DNA of 33,180 nucleotides from Saprospiraceae bacterium (GCA_017987975.1 JAGNSQ010000025.1:1-33180), one strand, 5' to 3'; positions 25,001 to 33,100 are shown, numbered from the stretch's first letter. The notes: a model not told the origin generated them from the sequence alone. Made by a program: numbers and translations.

Positions 25001-27460
25001 TAAAAAGTAATCCCGTTTACATCCATTACTTCTATCGGTAACCCTCACAATATAAGTACCGGCTGTATCCACAATACCTTTAAAGTTATTCGGAGCATTG
25101 AGCATACCATTGCTGAGCCATAAAAAATCAATACCGGTTGAATCTAAAGGAGTTAAGCTTGCTACCGGATTGGAACAGTTTAAGGTATCAATTAAAAAAC
25201 TCACGTCTGGCAAGTCAGTACTCAACCAAACATTGATAACTGCTGTATTGCTGCACCCGTTTTGATCCGTAACCGTCACTACGTATCTTCCTTCCTGATT
25301 GACTACAGGAGAGGGGTCTATTGAGTTGAAAAAATTAGGTCCTGACCATTCATAAGTGAAGTCTGGTATTGCATTTTCAACTTTTAGACGAAGCTGCGTG
25401 CTGTCGCAGTCAATCCATCTATCTGTTACCAAAAGTACAGGCGCCATGGTGTCGATAGCAATTTCGACATTGGTGAATCCTGTGCACCCGGCATTGTCAG
25501 TTACAGTTACATGATAATTGCCCGGGCTCATCACCAAAGGATTGATAGTATTGATTGAAGACATATCCGGAAATTGCCATAATTGATCTTCTATCACTCT
25601 GCTTGAAAAAACGGTAAGTGTCACCACTTTTTTTGAGCAGGTAAGTGTATCTGGTATTAAAACAGCATCTACGATATATCTTTCATCCGGCAAATTAATC
25701 TGAAGTGTAGTATCACATCCATTATAGCCAAATAAGTTTAGCGAATACAAGCCCGGCAGCAGCAGCGGACTATTGATATCTGTTGGACTTTGAGGTGAAG
25801 GCCCAGACCATAAAACAGATTGAATGTTAAATGAATCTGTCACCCCGATCCTACCTATGGCACTTGTACAAGTAATTGGAAACAGGTCAAACTGCAATCG
25901 TGGTTTGATGACATCCTGATTGATTTCGATTGTTTTTACAATAGAACAACCGTTTTGATCAACAATTTCAGCTACATACCAGCCGGGTAAACTAACCCTT
26001 ATATCCAAACCAATTTGCTGAAATGGCATTGGCCCCGACCATTTGACACTTGCCAATATGGAAGATGAATTTACATGAATAAGTGTATTGATTGAATCAC
26101 AATTTAAGGTACCCGGCTCAAGGCTTACCTCTGGCAACTCTAAATCAGCATCCAAAAATACAGAATCATAATATACGCAATTGCCATTTGAAATTTCAAA
26201 TTGATAAAACCCTTTAGCATTTACCACCACACTATCGCTATTGCCCCCTGAAACAATATTGCCGCCATTGGTACTCCACAAAATAGTGATATTACCCGGA
26301 CCCTCTACTCCGCCCAAATGTATACCAACCTCACTGTGGTTGCAATCCAGAAGAGGGTGCGAAAAAGTGATTACAGGAGCAAGATCCTGCAAATCGATGC
26401 TCAATTGATAAACTGTATCACATTTCCCACTGGTATCGCTTACAATGTAGATACCCCCTTGGGTAAATGCAATATTTTGAAAATAAAGTGTATCTCCTAA
26501 GCATAGAGTTTGGTTGACAAATAGAGTATCTCCAACTGGCAACACAGTAAGACTTAAACAATCATTTACATGCCCACAAATACCGCCTTCCAACAATATT
26601 TTATCAATAAGAGTGTCTTGAAAGTGTAATGGCAAGTTAGCCACAAAGAAGGAATCGCTTTTGTGGTATATAAGGTGGCAGATGTTATAATTACCCGGAT
26701 CGAACAAAGAAATCAGGGTATCTTTAGTGCTTCCCAAAAACCCAGAATTACCAAAAATCAGATCAATAAATTGGTAATTGGCCGTATCTGGTGATGGATT
26801 TGGTGATGAAAAAGCCAACTTACTATTATCAAAAACTGCACCTTGACAAATTTCTAAAGAATCGAGCACATAGGAAAAGACCGGTGGGTTACAAGGGCTA
26901 CAATCAACACCTGAATCATCACAAAAATCAATAGAAAAATATTCAATTACCCCTTCATCCAATGCTGCCACATCTTCAATCAATAAGGTCCATGTACCGT
27001 TAACAGGCCCCATGTTAAAATCTTCTAAACACCCCGAATGGGGGTAATAAGTGCCATTATATTGTTGAAAAGCCTGCCAAAAATCATCATTGGCCCAAAA
27101 AGGGCTAAAACCAGGATCCGGGCTTGCAGCAGAGGCGCAGGGGGTAAATTTGACGTCCCATAAAGCACCATCTGTAAATCCGGATGAAGTGCCACCTGAT
27201 CCAACCAATTGAACCAACTGATTGGAAGGCGACAAAAGACTGATGTTGAGATCTCCGATTACGTCATGTTTGAACTTAATTAAGACCCGACATACACCTT
27301 GTGCCGGGTCGGCCAAATCATTATTTATTGCATTGTTAATCAATAGATTAAGTCCAGTCGTACCTTCATCTGGGATGTTGAGGATTCCATTAAAATCACA
27401 TTGGGCCTTGGCAAGATGTAGGCCAAAAAGTAACCACAACCATATGAAATAAGATTTCAA
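22097..27460 (-). CDS. Giant T9SS type B exported protein with proprotein-convertase P domain
   Basis: A 1787-residue secreted protein. The signal peptide (MKSYFIWLWLLFGLHLAKA) is followed by Gln20. A P/Homo B domain spans about 25-185 (FKHDVIGDLNISLLSP, NGTWTLLIEDVAALDEGVIE), a beta-sandwich known beside subtilisin-like proteases, but no protease domain is present. After about 180 residues of Cys-containing linker modules, about 15 Ig-like repeats of 75-90 residues follow; each opens with an (L/I)xC strand and closes with a Gly-rich NGC turn (for example VTDQNGC), so each holds one probable disulfide. One SprB-like repeat precedes the type B sorting domain (FPNVFQPGSDGNN, IYDNWGNLVF, QPGVYVYQMRI, KDLTLVR). 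The start is TTG at 27460: no in-frame ATG exists between the upstream stop and the signal peptide. An elongated adhesin is likely. Confidence 0.9.
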   Translation of the reverse strand: MKSYFIWLWLLFGLHLAKAQCDFNGILNIPDEGTTGLNLLINNAINNDLADPAQGVCRVLIKFKHDVIGDLNISLLSPSNQLVQLVGSGGTSSGFTDGALWDVKFTPCASAASPDPGFSPFWANDDFWQAFQQYNGTYYPHSGCLEDFNMGPVNGTWTLLIEDVAALDEGVIEYFSIDFCDDSGVDCSPCNPPVFSYVLDSLEICQGAVFDNSKLAFSSPNPSPDTANYQFIDLIFGNSGFLGSTKDTLISLFDPGNYNICHLIYHKSDSFFVANLPLHFQDTLIDKILLEGGICGHVNDCLSLTVLPVGDTLFVNQTLCLGDTLYFQNIAFTQGGIYIVSDTSGKCDTVYQLSIDLQDLAPVITFSHPLLDCNHSEVGIHLGGVEGPGNITILWSTNGGNIVSGGNSDSVVVNAKGFYQFEISNGNCVYYDSVFLDADLELPEVSLEPGTLNCDSINTLIHVNSSSILASVKWSGPMPFQQIGLDIRVSLPGWYVAEIVDQNGCSIVKTIEINQDVIKPRLQFDLFPITCTSAIGRIGVTDSFNIQSVLWSGPSPQSPTDINSPLLLPGLYSLNLFGYNGCDTTLQINLPDERYIVDAVLIPDTLTCSKKVVTLTVFSSRVIEDQLWQFPDMSSINTINPLVMSPGNYHVTVTDNAGCTGFTNVEIAIDTMAPVLLVTDRWIDCDSTQLRLKVENAIPDFTYEWSGPNFFNSIDPSPVVNQEGRYVVTVTDQNGCSNTAVINVWLSTDLPDVSFLIDTLNCSNPVASLTPLDSTGIDFLWLSNGMLNAPNNFKGIVDTAGTYIVRVTDRSNGCKRDYFLSVTDDRVIPDFNVVSDSLDCEKSKATLKIEGSIKAKTWSWSGEGFSSSDPMPQVSAPGWYKLEVTDSLNCMFIDSVFVIQADEIPDVGIMGTQLTCISNEAQLTAIAAPGVSFTWKSGNLTLGTGRSISVFSVGEYTVIGKGDGNCFDTASFEVFYDTLPPQLIPEPVLTLSCLRDSVELKVSANESLVSGIWEGPAVTGLDSANIWAKLPGIYYYTALDSAGCIANIELEVVDEAVYLSFDTLVNELNCKHPGMVELIFSEPPTQVIWTHSPIPIAEGTQSFQTNVAGIYSFELTNIQGCVTKGQLVVLADTVRPDISTLITKELNCIDTVITIGFLTPLPPGTTVSWEGGTIIQDTLQVNQAGSYEGMVTAANGCSSVFVAEVTQNMALPVFEALSDTINCIQSKTDIEISGTGTYTSVTWIGQSGDVYVGQKVKVDKPGYYYATVVGDNGCQSKDTVEVLSDFSIPELIMEDTFYLPCDGTGVMLEVNANKTILGYKWVGIDQTFFSTDPSPLITFPARIRVSASSTNGCEAHDTTLVILSPLRPSFGIKGDTIGCQPSTATLLAIGVNDDKSFFWVNDAGKQFVSDSIAVVEAGNYKLVVTAINGCTDSLSFFVPVDTLRPVIHLTQSKPFICDQQQIEIMAGVQSGGPDFDFEWSTIGGSFANNTQTLTPSVNSTGSYQLWVSNPSNGCASVQSLILVEEPNPIKNVEVFTTDPVCLHDANGYIEIVAIDGAFLPITLAVDGINVQGPRIEDLSSGDYHLSLTDSLGCKWDSLITLKMGREVGILLPADTTVTPGDEVLVIYNSLPTDQKWISTEWILLPGGGVVCNDCPSYVFVPNEDVGLVVLAKDSLGCLASDTILIMLNDAVALSFPNVFQPGSDGNNSTFYIPAQAGLAAIEFLKIYDNWGNLVFSKINMTPDMPEEGWNGMLNGCPLQPGVYVYQMRIRLNTGNTKLITKDLTLVR

Positions 27461-27546
27461 AATTGAAATAAGATGTAGATAAGATGATAAAAATACCCTA
27501 TTCGCTCCTAAAGATTAAAACATTAACATACTTATGACCACATAAA

Positions 27547-28584
27547 TCAGCCATCACAACCATAAACAAGCTGTTCTGGTTTTTCCGAGCTTTGTGTAAT
27601 TTCCAGGCCATCATAGGTTTTTTCGATTTCATTGAGTACCTCCAATAGGGGTTCCAAATCGTTTTCAGTAACCAATCTGGCTCTGAAAGGCTTGATATTG
27701 GGAAAACCCCTGAAGTAGTTGGTATAGTGCCTTCTCATTTCTACCACTCCAAGTTTCAGCCCCTTCCACTTGACGCTGTTGACAAGATGTTGACGTGCTG
27801 CTTCTACTCTCTCCGCAATGGTAGGTGGATCTAATAGTTCGCCGGTAGCCAAAAAATGTTTTATTTCTCTGAATATCCATGGATGTCCAATACTGGCCCT
27901 TCCTATCATGATGCCATCAACACCATATTTGTTTTTATACTGAAGAGCTTTTTCAGGACTGTCAATATCTCCATTGCCAAAAATGGGAATTTTGATTCTG
28001 GGATTGTTTTTTACAGCCGCAATTTTAGACCAATCGGCCTCTCCTTTGTACATCTGGGAACGGGTCCTTCCATGAATTGAAAGTCCCTGAATACCAACAT
28101 CTTGCAGTCTTTCTGCTACTTCTTCAATAAAGATCGTTTGCTCATCCCATCCCAGTCTGGTCTTGACAGTTACGGGAAGATTCGTAGACCTGACGACAGC
28201 CTCTGTAAGAGACACCATTTTGGGTATATCCTTCAAAATACCGGCACCTGCCATCTTACAGACCACTTTTTTTACAGGGCAACCATAATTAATGTCTAAA
28301 ATTTCAGGACCTGCATTTTCCACTATTTCAGCTGCCTTCATCATAGAATCGTACTCAGCGCCAAAAATTTGAACTCCAATTGGTCTCTCTTCTTCAAAGA
28401 TTTCCAGCTTTTGCAAAGATTTGTCGGCATCTCTAATCAATCCTTCAACTGAAATAAACTCAGTAAACATCAAGTCTGCTCCTTGTTCCTTGCACAAGGC
28501 TCTGAAGGGAGGGTCACTGACATCTTCCATAGGCGCCAATAACAGAGGAAACTCTCCGATTTCTATTCCACCAATTCTAACCAT
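27547..28584 (-). CDS. dusB: tRNA-dihydrouridine synthase DusB
   Basis: A 345-residue flavoenzyme that reduces uridines in the tRNA D-loop with NADPH. FMN-binding APMEDVSDPPFRAL is at residues 17-30; the catalytic Cys102 is in NYGCPVKKVV; then KTRLGW, HGRTRSQMYKG, FGNGDI and the phosphate-binding IMIGRASIGHPWIF. Length and motifs are normal for the DusB/NifR3 branch. The ATG at 28584 is preceded by only a few bases after the -7 element TAATTTTG, so the mRNA may be leaderless. It is divergent from the Nudix gene (67-bp shared promoter region) and followed after 86 bp by the giant T9SS gene. Confidence 0.96.
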   Translation of the reverse strand: MVRIGGIEIGEFPLLLAPMEDVSDPPFRALCKEQGADLMFTEFISVEGLIRDADKSLQKLEIFEEERPIGVQIFGAEYDSMMKAAEIVENAGPEILDINYGCPVKKVVCKMAGAGILKDIPKMVSLTEAVVRSTNLPVTVKTRLGWDEQTIFIEEVAERLQDVGIQGLSIHGRTRSQMYKGEADWSKIAAVKNNPRIKIPIFGNGDIDSPEKALQYKNKYGVDGIMIGRASIGHPWIFREIKHFLATGELLDPPTIAERVEAARQHLVNSVKWKGLKLGVVEMRRHYTNYFRGFPNIKPFRARLVTENDLEPLLEVLNEIEKTYDGLEITQSSEKPEQLVYGCDG

Positions 28585-28588
28585 GGTG

Positions 28589-28596
28589 CAAAATTA
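28589..28596 (-). promoter_or_regulatory. Promoter -7 element of dusB
   Basis: On the minus strand the bases are TAATTTTG, ending 4 bp before the ATG at 28584. The expected transcription start falls on or next to the start codon, predicting a leaderless or near-leaderless transcript. No good -33 box was seen. Confidence 0.5.
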
Positions 28597-28626
28597 ATAT
28601 ATTTTTCCAAGGCGTATCTGCCTTTG

Positions 28627-28634
28627 TATCTTTG
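28627..28634 (+). promoter_or_regulatory. Promoter -7 element of the Nudix hydrolase gene
   Basis: TATCTTTG, followed by CGG, is a full match. The leader to the ATG at 28652 would be about 12 nt. It lies 30 bp from the opposing dusB element. Confidence 0.6.
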
Positions 28635-28651
28635 CGGCCTAGCACCACAAA

Positions 28652-29230
28652 ATGAAAGCCAAAATATTATTCAAACGTAAACTGTCGCACATTTGGTCTG
28701 AATTTGCACAATACATAGTTCACTACACCAGGACCGATGGCAGGACCGAGACCCAGGTTAGAGAAATCCACGATACAGGCAATGGAGCCGCCATTTTATT
28801 GTATAATTTAGAAAAGAAAGAGGTAGTTCTCATCCGTCAGTTCAGGTTGGCTGTCATGCTTAATGAAGGAGGTGACGGGCTCTTGTACGAAGTGTGTGCC
28901 GGGCTTATTGAAGACGGCGATGCCTGTGCTACCATAATAAAGGAGGTAAAAGAAGAAACCGGGTATTCGATAGAAAATCCAACATTCCTTTTTAGTGCCT
29001 ATGCAACTCCCGGGGCCAAGACCGAAAAAATATACTTTTTCACAGCCCCCTATGCTGCCAGTTCTGAACCCACCACCAAAGGGGGCTTGGTAGAAGAGCA
29101 GGAAGATATTGAAGTCATTCATTTATCCTTTGAATCAGCCTGGACAGCGGTTCAGAATGGAACTATTAAAGATCTTAAAACCATTACACTCCTACTCTAT
29201 GCTCGCTTACACCTCTTTCCAGAAAGATGA
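28652..29230 (+). CDS. nudK: Nudix hydrolase, GDP-mannose pyrophosphatase (NudK)-like
   Basis: A 192-residue Nudix enzyme of the ADP-ribose/GDP-sugar pyrophosphatase branch. The Nudix helix is at about 89-110, with AGLIEDGDACATIIKEVKEE followed by TGY; the REUXEE core is read as KEVKEE, and the NudK family also has Lys-Glu at the equivalent place. The substrate-side segments VVLIRQFRLAV and LYEVCAGLIEDG before it, and AYATPGAKTEKIYFF after it, fit NudK-type proteins, which split GDP-mannose or similar nucleotide sugars into NMP and sugar phosphate. ADP-ribose is an alternative substrate. No signal peptide, so cytoplasmic. It has its own promoter, divergent from dusB. Confidence 0.88.
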   Translation: MKAKILFKRKLSHIWSEFAQYIVHYTRTDGRTETQVREIHDTGNGAAILLYNLEKKEVVLIRQFRLAVMLNEGGDGLLYEVCAGLIEDGDACATIIKEVKEETGYSIENPTFLFSAYATPGAKTEKIYFFTAPYAASSEPTTKGGLVEEQEDIEVIHLSFESAWTAVQNGTIKDLKTITLLLYARLHLFPER

Positions 29231-29289
29231 TGTTGGGCAATAAGGGATTAATTAATATCAATCCAAGGCCATAATTCTGAGCTTTGGCT

Positions 29290-29297
29290 TATCTTTG
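29290..29297 (+). promoter_or_regulatory. Promoter -7 element of the nhaD-phosphorylase pair
   Basis: TATCTTTG is a full match, 23 bp before the ATG at 29321. No convincing -33 box was seen. Confidence 0.55.
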
Positions 29298-29320
29298 ACA
29301 GGTTAAGCAAACCAAATTTA

Positions 29321-30682
29321 ATGACCACTAGTATCATTTTACTTTTTGTAATAGGTTATCTTTTTATCGTTTTCGAACATCCACTTAAACTAGATAAAAC
29401 CGTATCGGCCCTGTTAACCGGATCCATTTTATGGGCCACCCTTTCACTTGGATTCCATGGAGGCGCCGTGGATCTTATCGACAGTCACGGGCATTTATAC
29501 AATGCTTCCGGAGGGATGACTGAACAACTTGAAGAAGGATTTACAGGAACCCTGCTACACCACATAGGAAAGATAGCAGAGATTCTGATTTTCCTGATAG
29601 GTGCGATGACCATTGTAGAAATCATTGATTTACACAGGGGTTTTGAGGTCTTGAAAGGCATGGTTCATACCAAAAGTAAAAAAAGGTTGCTTTGGATAAC
29701 CGGAATTTTGGGCTTTATACTCTCTTCAATTATCGACAATCTAACAGCGACCATTGTTTTGATCACATTGTTGCGCAAACTGATAAAAGATCCAAAAGAA
29801 AGAATGTGGTATGCAGCATTGATTATAACTGCAACCAATGCCGGGGGTGCATGGTCGCCCATAGGAGATGTGACAACAACAATGTTGTGGATAGGTAAAA
29901 AAGTAACAACAGAAGGGTTGATGGAGTGGTTGGTCTTACCATCTATCGTATGTTTTATCGTGCCATTTGCCATTGCCAGTTTCTTGCCTGTATTTAAAGG
30001 GGAGATTGATAAATCGGTTCACGAAGATGTGAAGGCAGAGAGGCTCTTGTCAAGTCGTCTAATATTATGGCTGGGTTTGGGCGGCATTGTATTTGTTCCC
30101 ATATTTAAAACGGTGACCCATTTACCGCCTTATTTGGGTATGATGTTGTCATTGGGTGTTGTTTGGATGGTATCCGAATATGTACACCCTGAAGAAGATT
30201 TTACACATGAAAAAAAGCATCTATATTCAGCCCACCGAGCACTTTCTCGTATTGAAATCTCCAGTATACTTTTTTTCCTGGGCATATTGTTGGCAGTGGC
30301 AGCTTTAGAATCAACTGCCATCTACAATGTAGGCACCCTTCAGTTCATGGCTGAAAGTTTAGAAAATGCTATTCCAAGCAGAGATATAGTTGTTATCCTT
30401 CTCGGGGTTTTGTCTGCCATTATCGACAATGTACCATTGGTGGCCGCTTCTATGGGTATGTTTACGGATGCCATCGACTCAAAAGTATGGCATTTTATTG
30501 CCTTTACTGCCGGTACAGGTGGAAGCATGCTCATCATAGGCTCTGCCGCCGGAGTAGCTGCAATGGGCATGGAAAAAATTGATTTTATCTGGTATTTTAA
30601 AAAAATCAGCTGGTTGGCTGCCCTTGGCTTTTTAGCCGGTATCGCTGTATTTTTGATACAGTTTAGTTTATTTGGACATTAA
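29321..30682 (+). CDS. nhaD: Na+/H+ antiporter NhaD
   Basis: A 453-residue inner-membrane protein with about 11-13 hydrophobic helices, of the NhaD branch of the ion transporter superfamily. It exchanges Na+ (or Li+) for protons and helps alkaline or salt tolerance. Recognisable segments are an early FEHPLKLDK loop, LIFLIGAMTIVEIIDLHRGF, the paired re-entrant motifs LSSIIDNLTATIVLI and LSAIIDNVPLVAASM (Asp-Asn in each), ITATNAGGAWSPIGDVTT and TAGTGGSMLIIGSAAGVAAM. These internal repeats reflect the inverted-repeat fold. Length is normal. Only 12 bp separate it from the nucleoside phosphorylase gene, so they probably share a transcript. Confidence 0.95.
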   Translation: MTTSIILLFVIGYLFIVFEHPLKLDKTVSALLTGSILWATLSLGFHGGAVDLIDSHGHLYNASGGMTEQLEEGFTGTLLHHIGKIAEILIFLIGAMTIVEIIDLHRGFEVLKGMVHTKSKKRLLWITGILGFILSSIIDNLTATIVLITLLRKLIKDPKERMWYAALIITATNAGGAWSPIGDVTTTMLWIGKKVTTEGLMEWLVLPSIVCFIVPFAIASFLPVFKGEIDKSVHEDVKAERLLSSRLILWLGLGGIVFVPIFKTVTHLPPYLGMMLSLGVVWMVSEYVHPEEDFTHEKKHLYSAHRALSRIEISSILFFLGILLAVAALESTAIYNVGTLQFMAESLENAIPSRDIVVILLGVLSAIIDNVPLVAASMGMFTDAIDSKVWHFIAFTAGTGGSMLIIGSAAGVAAMGMEKIDFIWYFKKISWLAALGFLAGIAVFLIQFSLFGH

Positions 30683-30694
30683 TAAAAAGATAAA

Positions 30695-31561
30695 ATGATT
30701 GGTGAAGCCGATTTAATTCTTAATCCCGATGGCAGTATCTACCATCTGGGTTTACTACCCGAACAAATATGTGACAACATCATTTTGGTGGGTGACCCTG
30801 ACAGAGTGAAAATGTTTGAACCATTTTTGGACAGGGTGTATTTTACCCAAAGAGTCAGAGAATTTGTTTCTCTGATGGGAGATTATAACGGGCAGTCAGT
30901 TTTAATTGTATCCACCGGAATCGGCACCGACAATATTGATATTGTTTTCACCGAATTGGATGCTTTGGCGAACATTGATTTGGCAAGCAGAAAAGTTAAC
31001 AAAAAAAAGAGAAGCCTGAATTTTTTCAGAATTGGTACATCTGGAGCGTTGCGTAAAGAAATACCTGTTGATTCATTTGTGGCGTCAACCCATGGTATTG
31101 GCCTCGATGTGTTGATGCATTTTTATGAAAGAGCAGAAGATGAAAAGTGTGCTCCCATCAAAGCAGGAATCGATAAAATCCTGAAAAAAGAGCGAATTCC
31201 TTCAATGTCCTATGTTGCCCCTGGTTCTGCATCATTGCTAAAAAAACTTCCCAAATCTTTTCAAAAAGGAATGACCCTCACCTTACCCGGTTTTTATGGC
31301 CCTCAGGGAAGAACTGTTAGAGTAAATAATAAATCACCCCGATTTTTAGATTTAATGAGAGCTTATGAAATGGAAAGAAGGGTGATTACCAATTTTGAAA
31401 TGGAAACATCGGCTATATATGGCATGGCCGCGGTAATGGGACATAAAGCATTGTCACTCAATGCCATTATAGCCAATAGAGAACTCAACACCTTTAGTGC
31501 TCACCCCAAAAAGACAGTGGAAAAACTGATTCAAACCGGGTTAGACATTATAACAATGTAA
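30695..31561 (+). CDS. Nucleoside phosphorylase, uridine phosphorylase-like
   Basis: A 288-residue member of the PNP/UDP family, which splits nucleosides with phosphate into base and ribose-1-phosphate. Motifs are the N-terminal phosphate-binding ILVGDPDRVKMFEPF, STGIGTDNIDIVFTEL, RIGTSGALRKEIPV, the purine/pyrimidine pocket LPGFYGPQGRTVR, and the ribose-binding FEMETSAIYGMAAVMGHKAL. These fit uridine phosphorylase better than purine nucleoside phosphorylase, but the substrate is inferred. It is cytoplasmic and the second gene after nhaD; a functional link between them is not obvious. It converges with the haloperoxidase-like gene, leaving 16 bp between stops. Confidence 0.88.
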   Translation: MIGEADLILNPDGSIYHLGLLPEQICDNIILVGDPDRVKMFEPFLDRVYFTQRVREFVSLMGDYNGQSVLIVSTGIGTDNIDIVFTELDALANIDLASRKVNKKKRSLNFFRIGTSGALRKEIPVDSFVASTHGIGLDVLMHFYERAEDEKCAPIKAGIDKILKKERIPSMSYVAPGSASLLKKLPKSFQKGMTLTLPGFYGPQGRTVRVNNKSPRFLDLMRAYEMERRVITNFEMETSAIYGMAAVMGHKALSLNAIIANRELNTFSAHPKKTVEKLIQTGLDIITM

Positions 31562-31564
31562 GCC

Positions 31565-31582
31565 ATTAAAAGTCCTTTTAAT
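31565..31582. terminator. AT-rich inverted repeat between convergent genes
   Basis: ATTAAAA and TTTTAAT with a 4-base loop GTCC span the junction between the phosphorylase stop and the opposing stop at 31578. The 7-bp A/T-only stem is weak; it could act as a modest two-way terminator. Confidence 0.3.
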
Positions 31583-32948
31583 CCTTGCGAAGTTCGTAGG
31601 CCAAAACATTGCCAGCAATTTGTCTGCCCAATCGAAGACCTTCTACACAATCAAACCTTGGGTGAACCCCTAAATAAATTCTTGAATAAGCGTTTTCTTC
31701 TCCAAATTCGCGAATAGTAGAATAACTTCTCGGTGTGCCCTTAAATTCATCCCTTCCTTCGTGGCACCTGTCGGTGAAATAATAATCATCTCCAAAAAAA
31801 TGAGCTAAGACTGCAGCACCAAGACCACCAAAGGTAGAATGACCTGAAGGGTAGCCGGGAAAATTAGGAGTGAGACCGGGAGTTCCAACTGCCTCTCCGA
31901 GAATGGGTGTAAAATCAGGGTTGATGTTTGCTTTTATAAATTGATATGGACGTTCAACATTATACTCATATTTAGCTTTCCAGCAGGCTACAGCACCATC
32001 ATTTTCGGCAAAACCCAACTTACAATACATATGTAAGGTTGTTTCCAGGTCGGTGTTTTCAATGGCAATGATCTGATTGGCAATGGCAAACAACCTGGCT
32101 GGCGGGCTAAAAGAAAGGCCTACAATGTCATCGCTCCAAAATTCTGCCATCCAGTATTGCTGGCCCTCTCTTTGGGTTACCACTCTGTTTACTTCTGCAA
32201 AATCTCTGTAATACCTGCTTCCCGGAGCCATTGAATAAACCGGAGGAGGAAGGGTATTTAACTGATCTCCGTGATTGGCAAAGGTCCTTGACTTACCCCA
32301 ATACGGGAATAAAGCATTTACTCCGTTTTCAGGTTGCCATTTTCCTTCACCCGAAGGTGGAACATAAGAGGCGGGTTGAGGGTCTAGGATGTGCGCTTCC
32401 GCTTCCAGGTCAGATTTGGCATAGGCGATGATGGCATCAGCCACAGCCCTACCCCAGATTTGAGAATTATTAAACACTTCCTGACTCACATTAGGTCCTA
32501 ATTGATTATTGAAGGATGCTTCCAGGTCTTTGATCAAGGCAGCTTGTTCGGTTGTTTTATTGATCAAAAAATGATCCAAGGCCTTAGACATACAAGCATT
32601 TATCGCCAGGTTCCAATGGTACTTTTTAAGATCTTTTTCTGGTAAATCCGGGATGGTTAAACCCGATTGACGGCTTGCATTAGATACAAAATACGGCATG
32701 CCAGGTACTGCTGCCTCATAAGATGCCATATTGATATAAGCCAGCGCCCTTGCAGCAGAAGCAGGTCTGAAACCAGGTAAATAACGTTCAATATCCAGAT
32801 ACAAATCAGTATAGGCTACTACTACATCGTTGTTGTAGTTTTTAGCCAGATTTTCTCTTTTGATTTCAAGCGCTATGGGATCATCTTCACAGCCGCTTAT
32901 TACCAATGAGCCCAAAATTAGCCAACAGCATAAAATGCGGAGCCTCAT
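31578..32948 (-). CDS. Vanadium-dependent haloperoxidase/PAP2-type phosphatase lipoprotein
   Basis: A 456-residue exported protein with a lipobox (GSLVISGC, Cys20) followed by EDD, so membrane-anchored and outside the cytoplasm. The three motifs of the vanadate/phosphate pocket shared by vanadium haloperoxidases and PAP2 acid phosphatases are complete: KYEYNVERP (KX6RP, about 326-334), YPSGHSTFGG (about 364-373), and SRIYLGVHPRFD (SRX5HX3D, about 419-431). Length and the long helical N-terminal part fit the bacterial vanadium-haloperoxidase family rather than small PAP2 lipid phosphatases. Whether it oxidises halides or removes phosphate cannot be told from these residues. The ATG at 32948 has a -7 element 20 bp upstream. 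It stands alone. Confidence 0.88.
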   Translation of the reverse strand: MRLRILCCWLILGSLVISGCEDDPIALEIKRENLAKNYNNDVVVAYTDLYLDIERYLPGFRPASAARALAYINMASYEAAVPGMPYFVSNASRQSGLTIPDLPEKDLKKYHWNLAINACMSKALDHFLINKTTEQAALIKDLEASFNNQLGPNVSQEVFNNSQIWGRAVADAIIAYAKSDLEAEAHILDPQPASYVPPSGEGKWQPENGVNALFPYWGKSRTFANHGDQLNTLPPPVYSMAPGSRYYRDFAEVNRVVTQREGQQYWMAEFWSDDIVGLSFSPPARLFAIANQIIAIENTDLETTLHMYCKLGFAENDGAVACWKAKYEYNVERPYQFIKANINPDFTPILGEAVGTPGLTPNFPGYPSGHSTFGGLGAAVLAHFFGDDYYFTDRCHEGRDEFKGTPRSYSTIREFGEENAYSRIYLGVHPRFDCVEGLRLGRQIAGNVLAYELRKD

Positions 32949-32967
32949 AATTCTAAAATTTAGGCAT

Positions 32968-32975
32968 CAAAGATA
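32968..32975 (-). promoter_or_regulatory. Promoter -7 element of the haloperoxidase-like gene
   Basis: The minus strand reads TATCTTTG, a full match, with a leader of about 14 nt to the ATG at 32948. A TTTG lies 25 bp upstream (33004-33001), somewhat too far for an ideal -33 box. Confidence 0.55.
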
Positions 32976-33100
32976 AAAATAAACTCCTTTTACTCAGAGA
33001 CAAAGGGTAAAAAATAGTGTTTCTGGGTCAGTTTTCTATTAAGTTGGACCAGATTAAACATTTTATCCCCATAACTCGTTTTGATTTGGTAAAATAAAAG

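Noticed and set aside
8382-27460. Repetitive coding DNA as a CRISPR array or transposon
   Set aside because: The repetition is in diverged protein modules in long open frames, without regular identical repeats, spacers, terminal inverted repeats or transposase genes.
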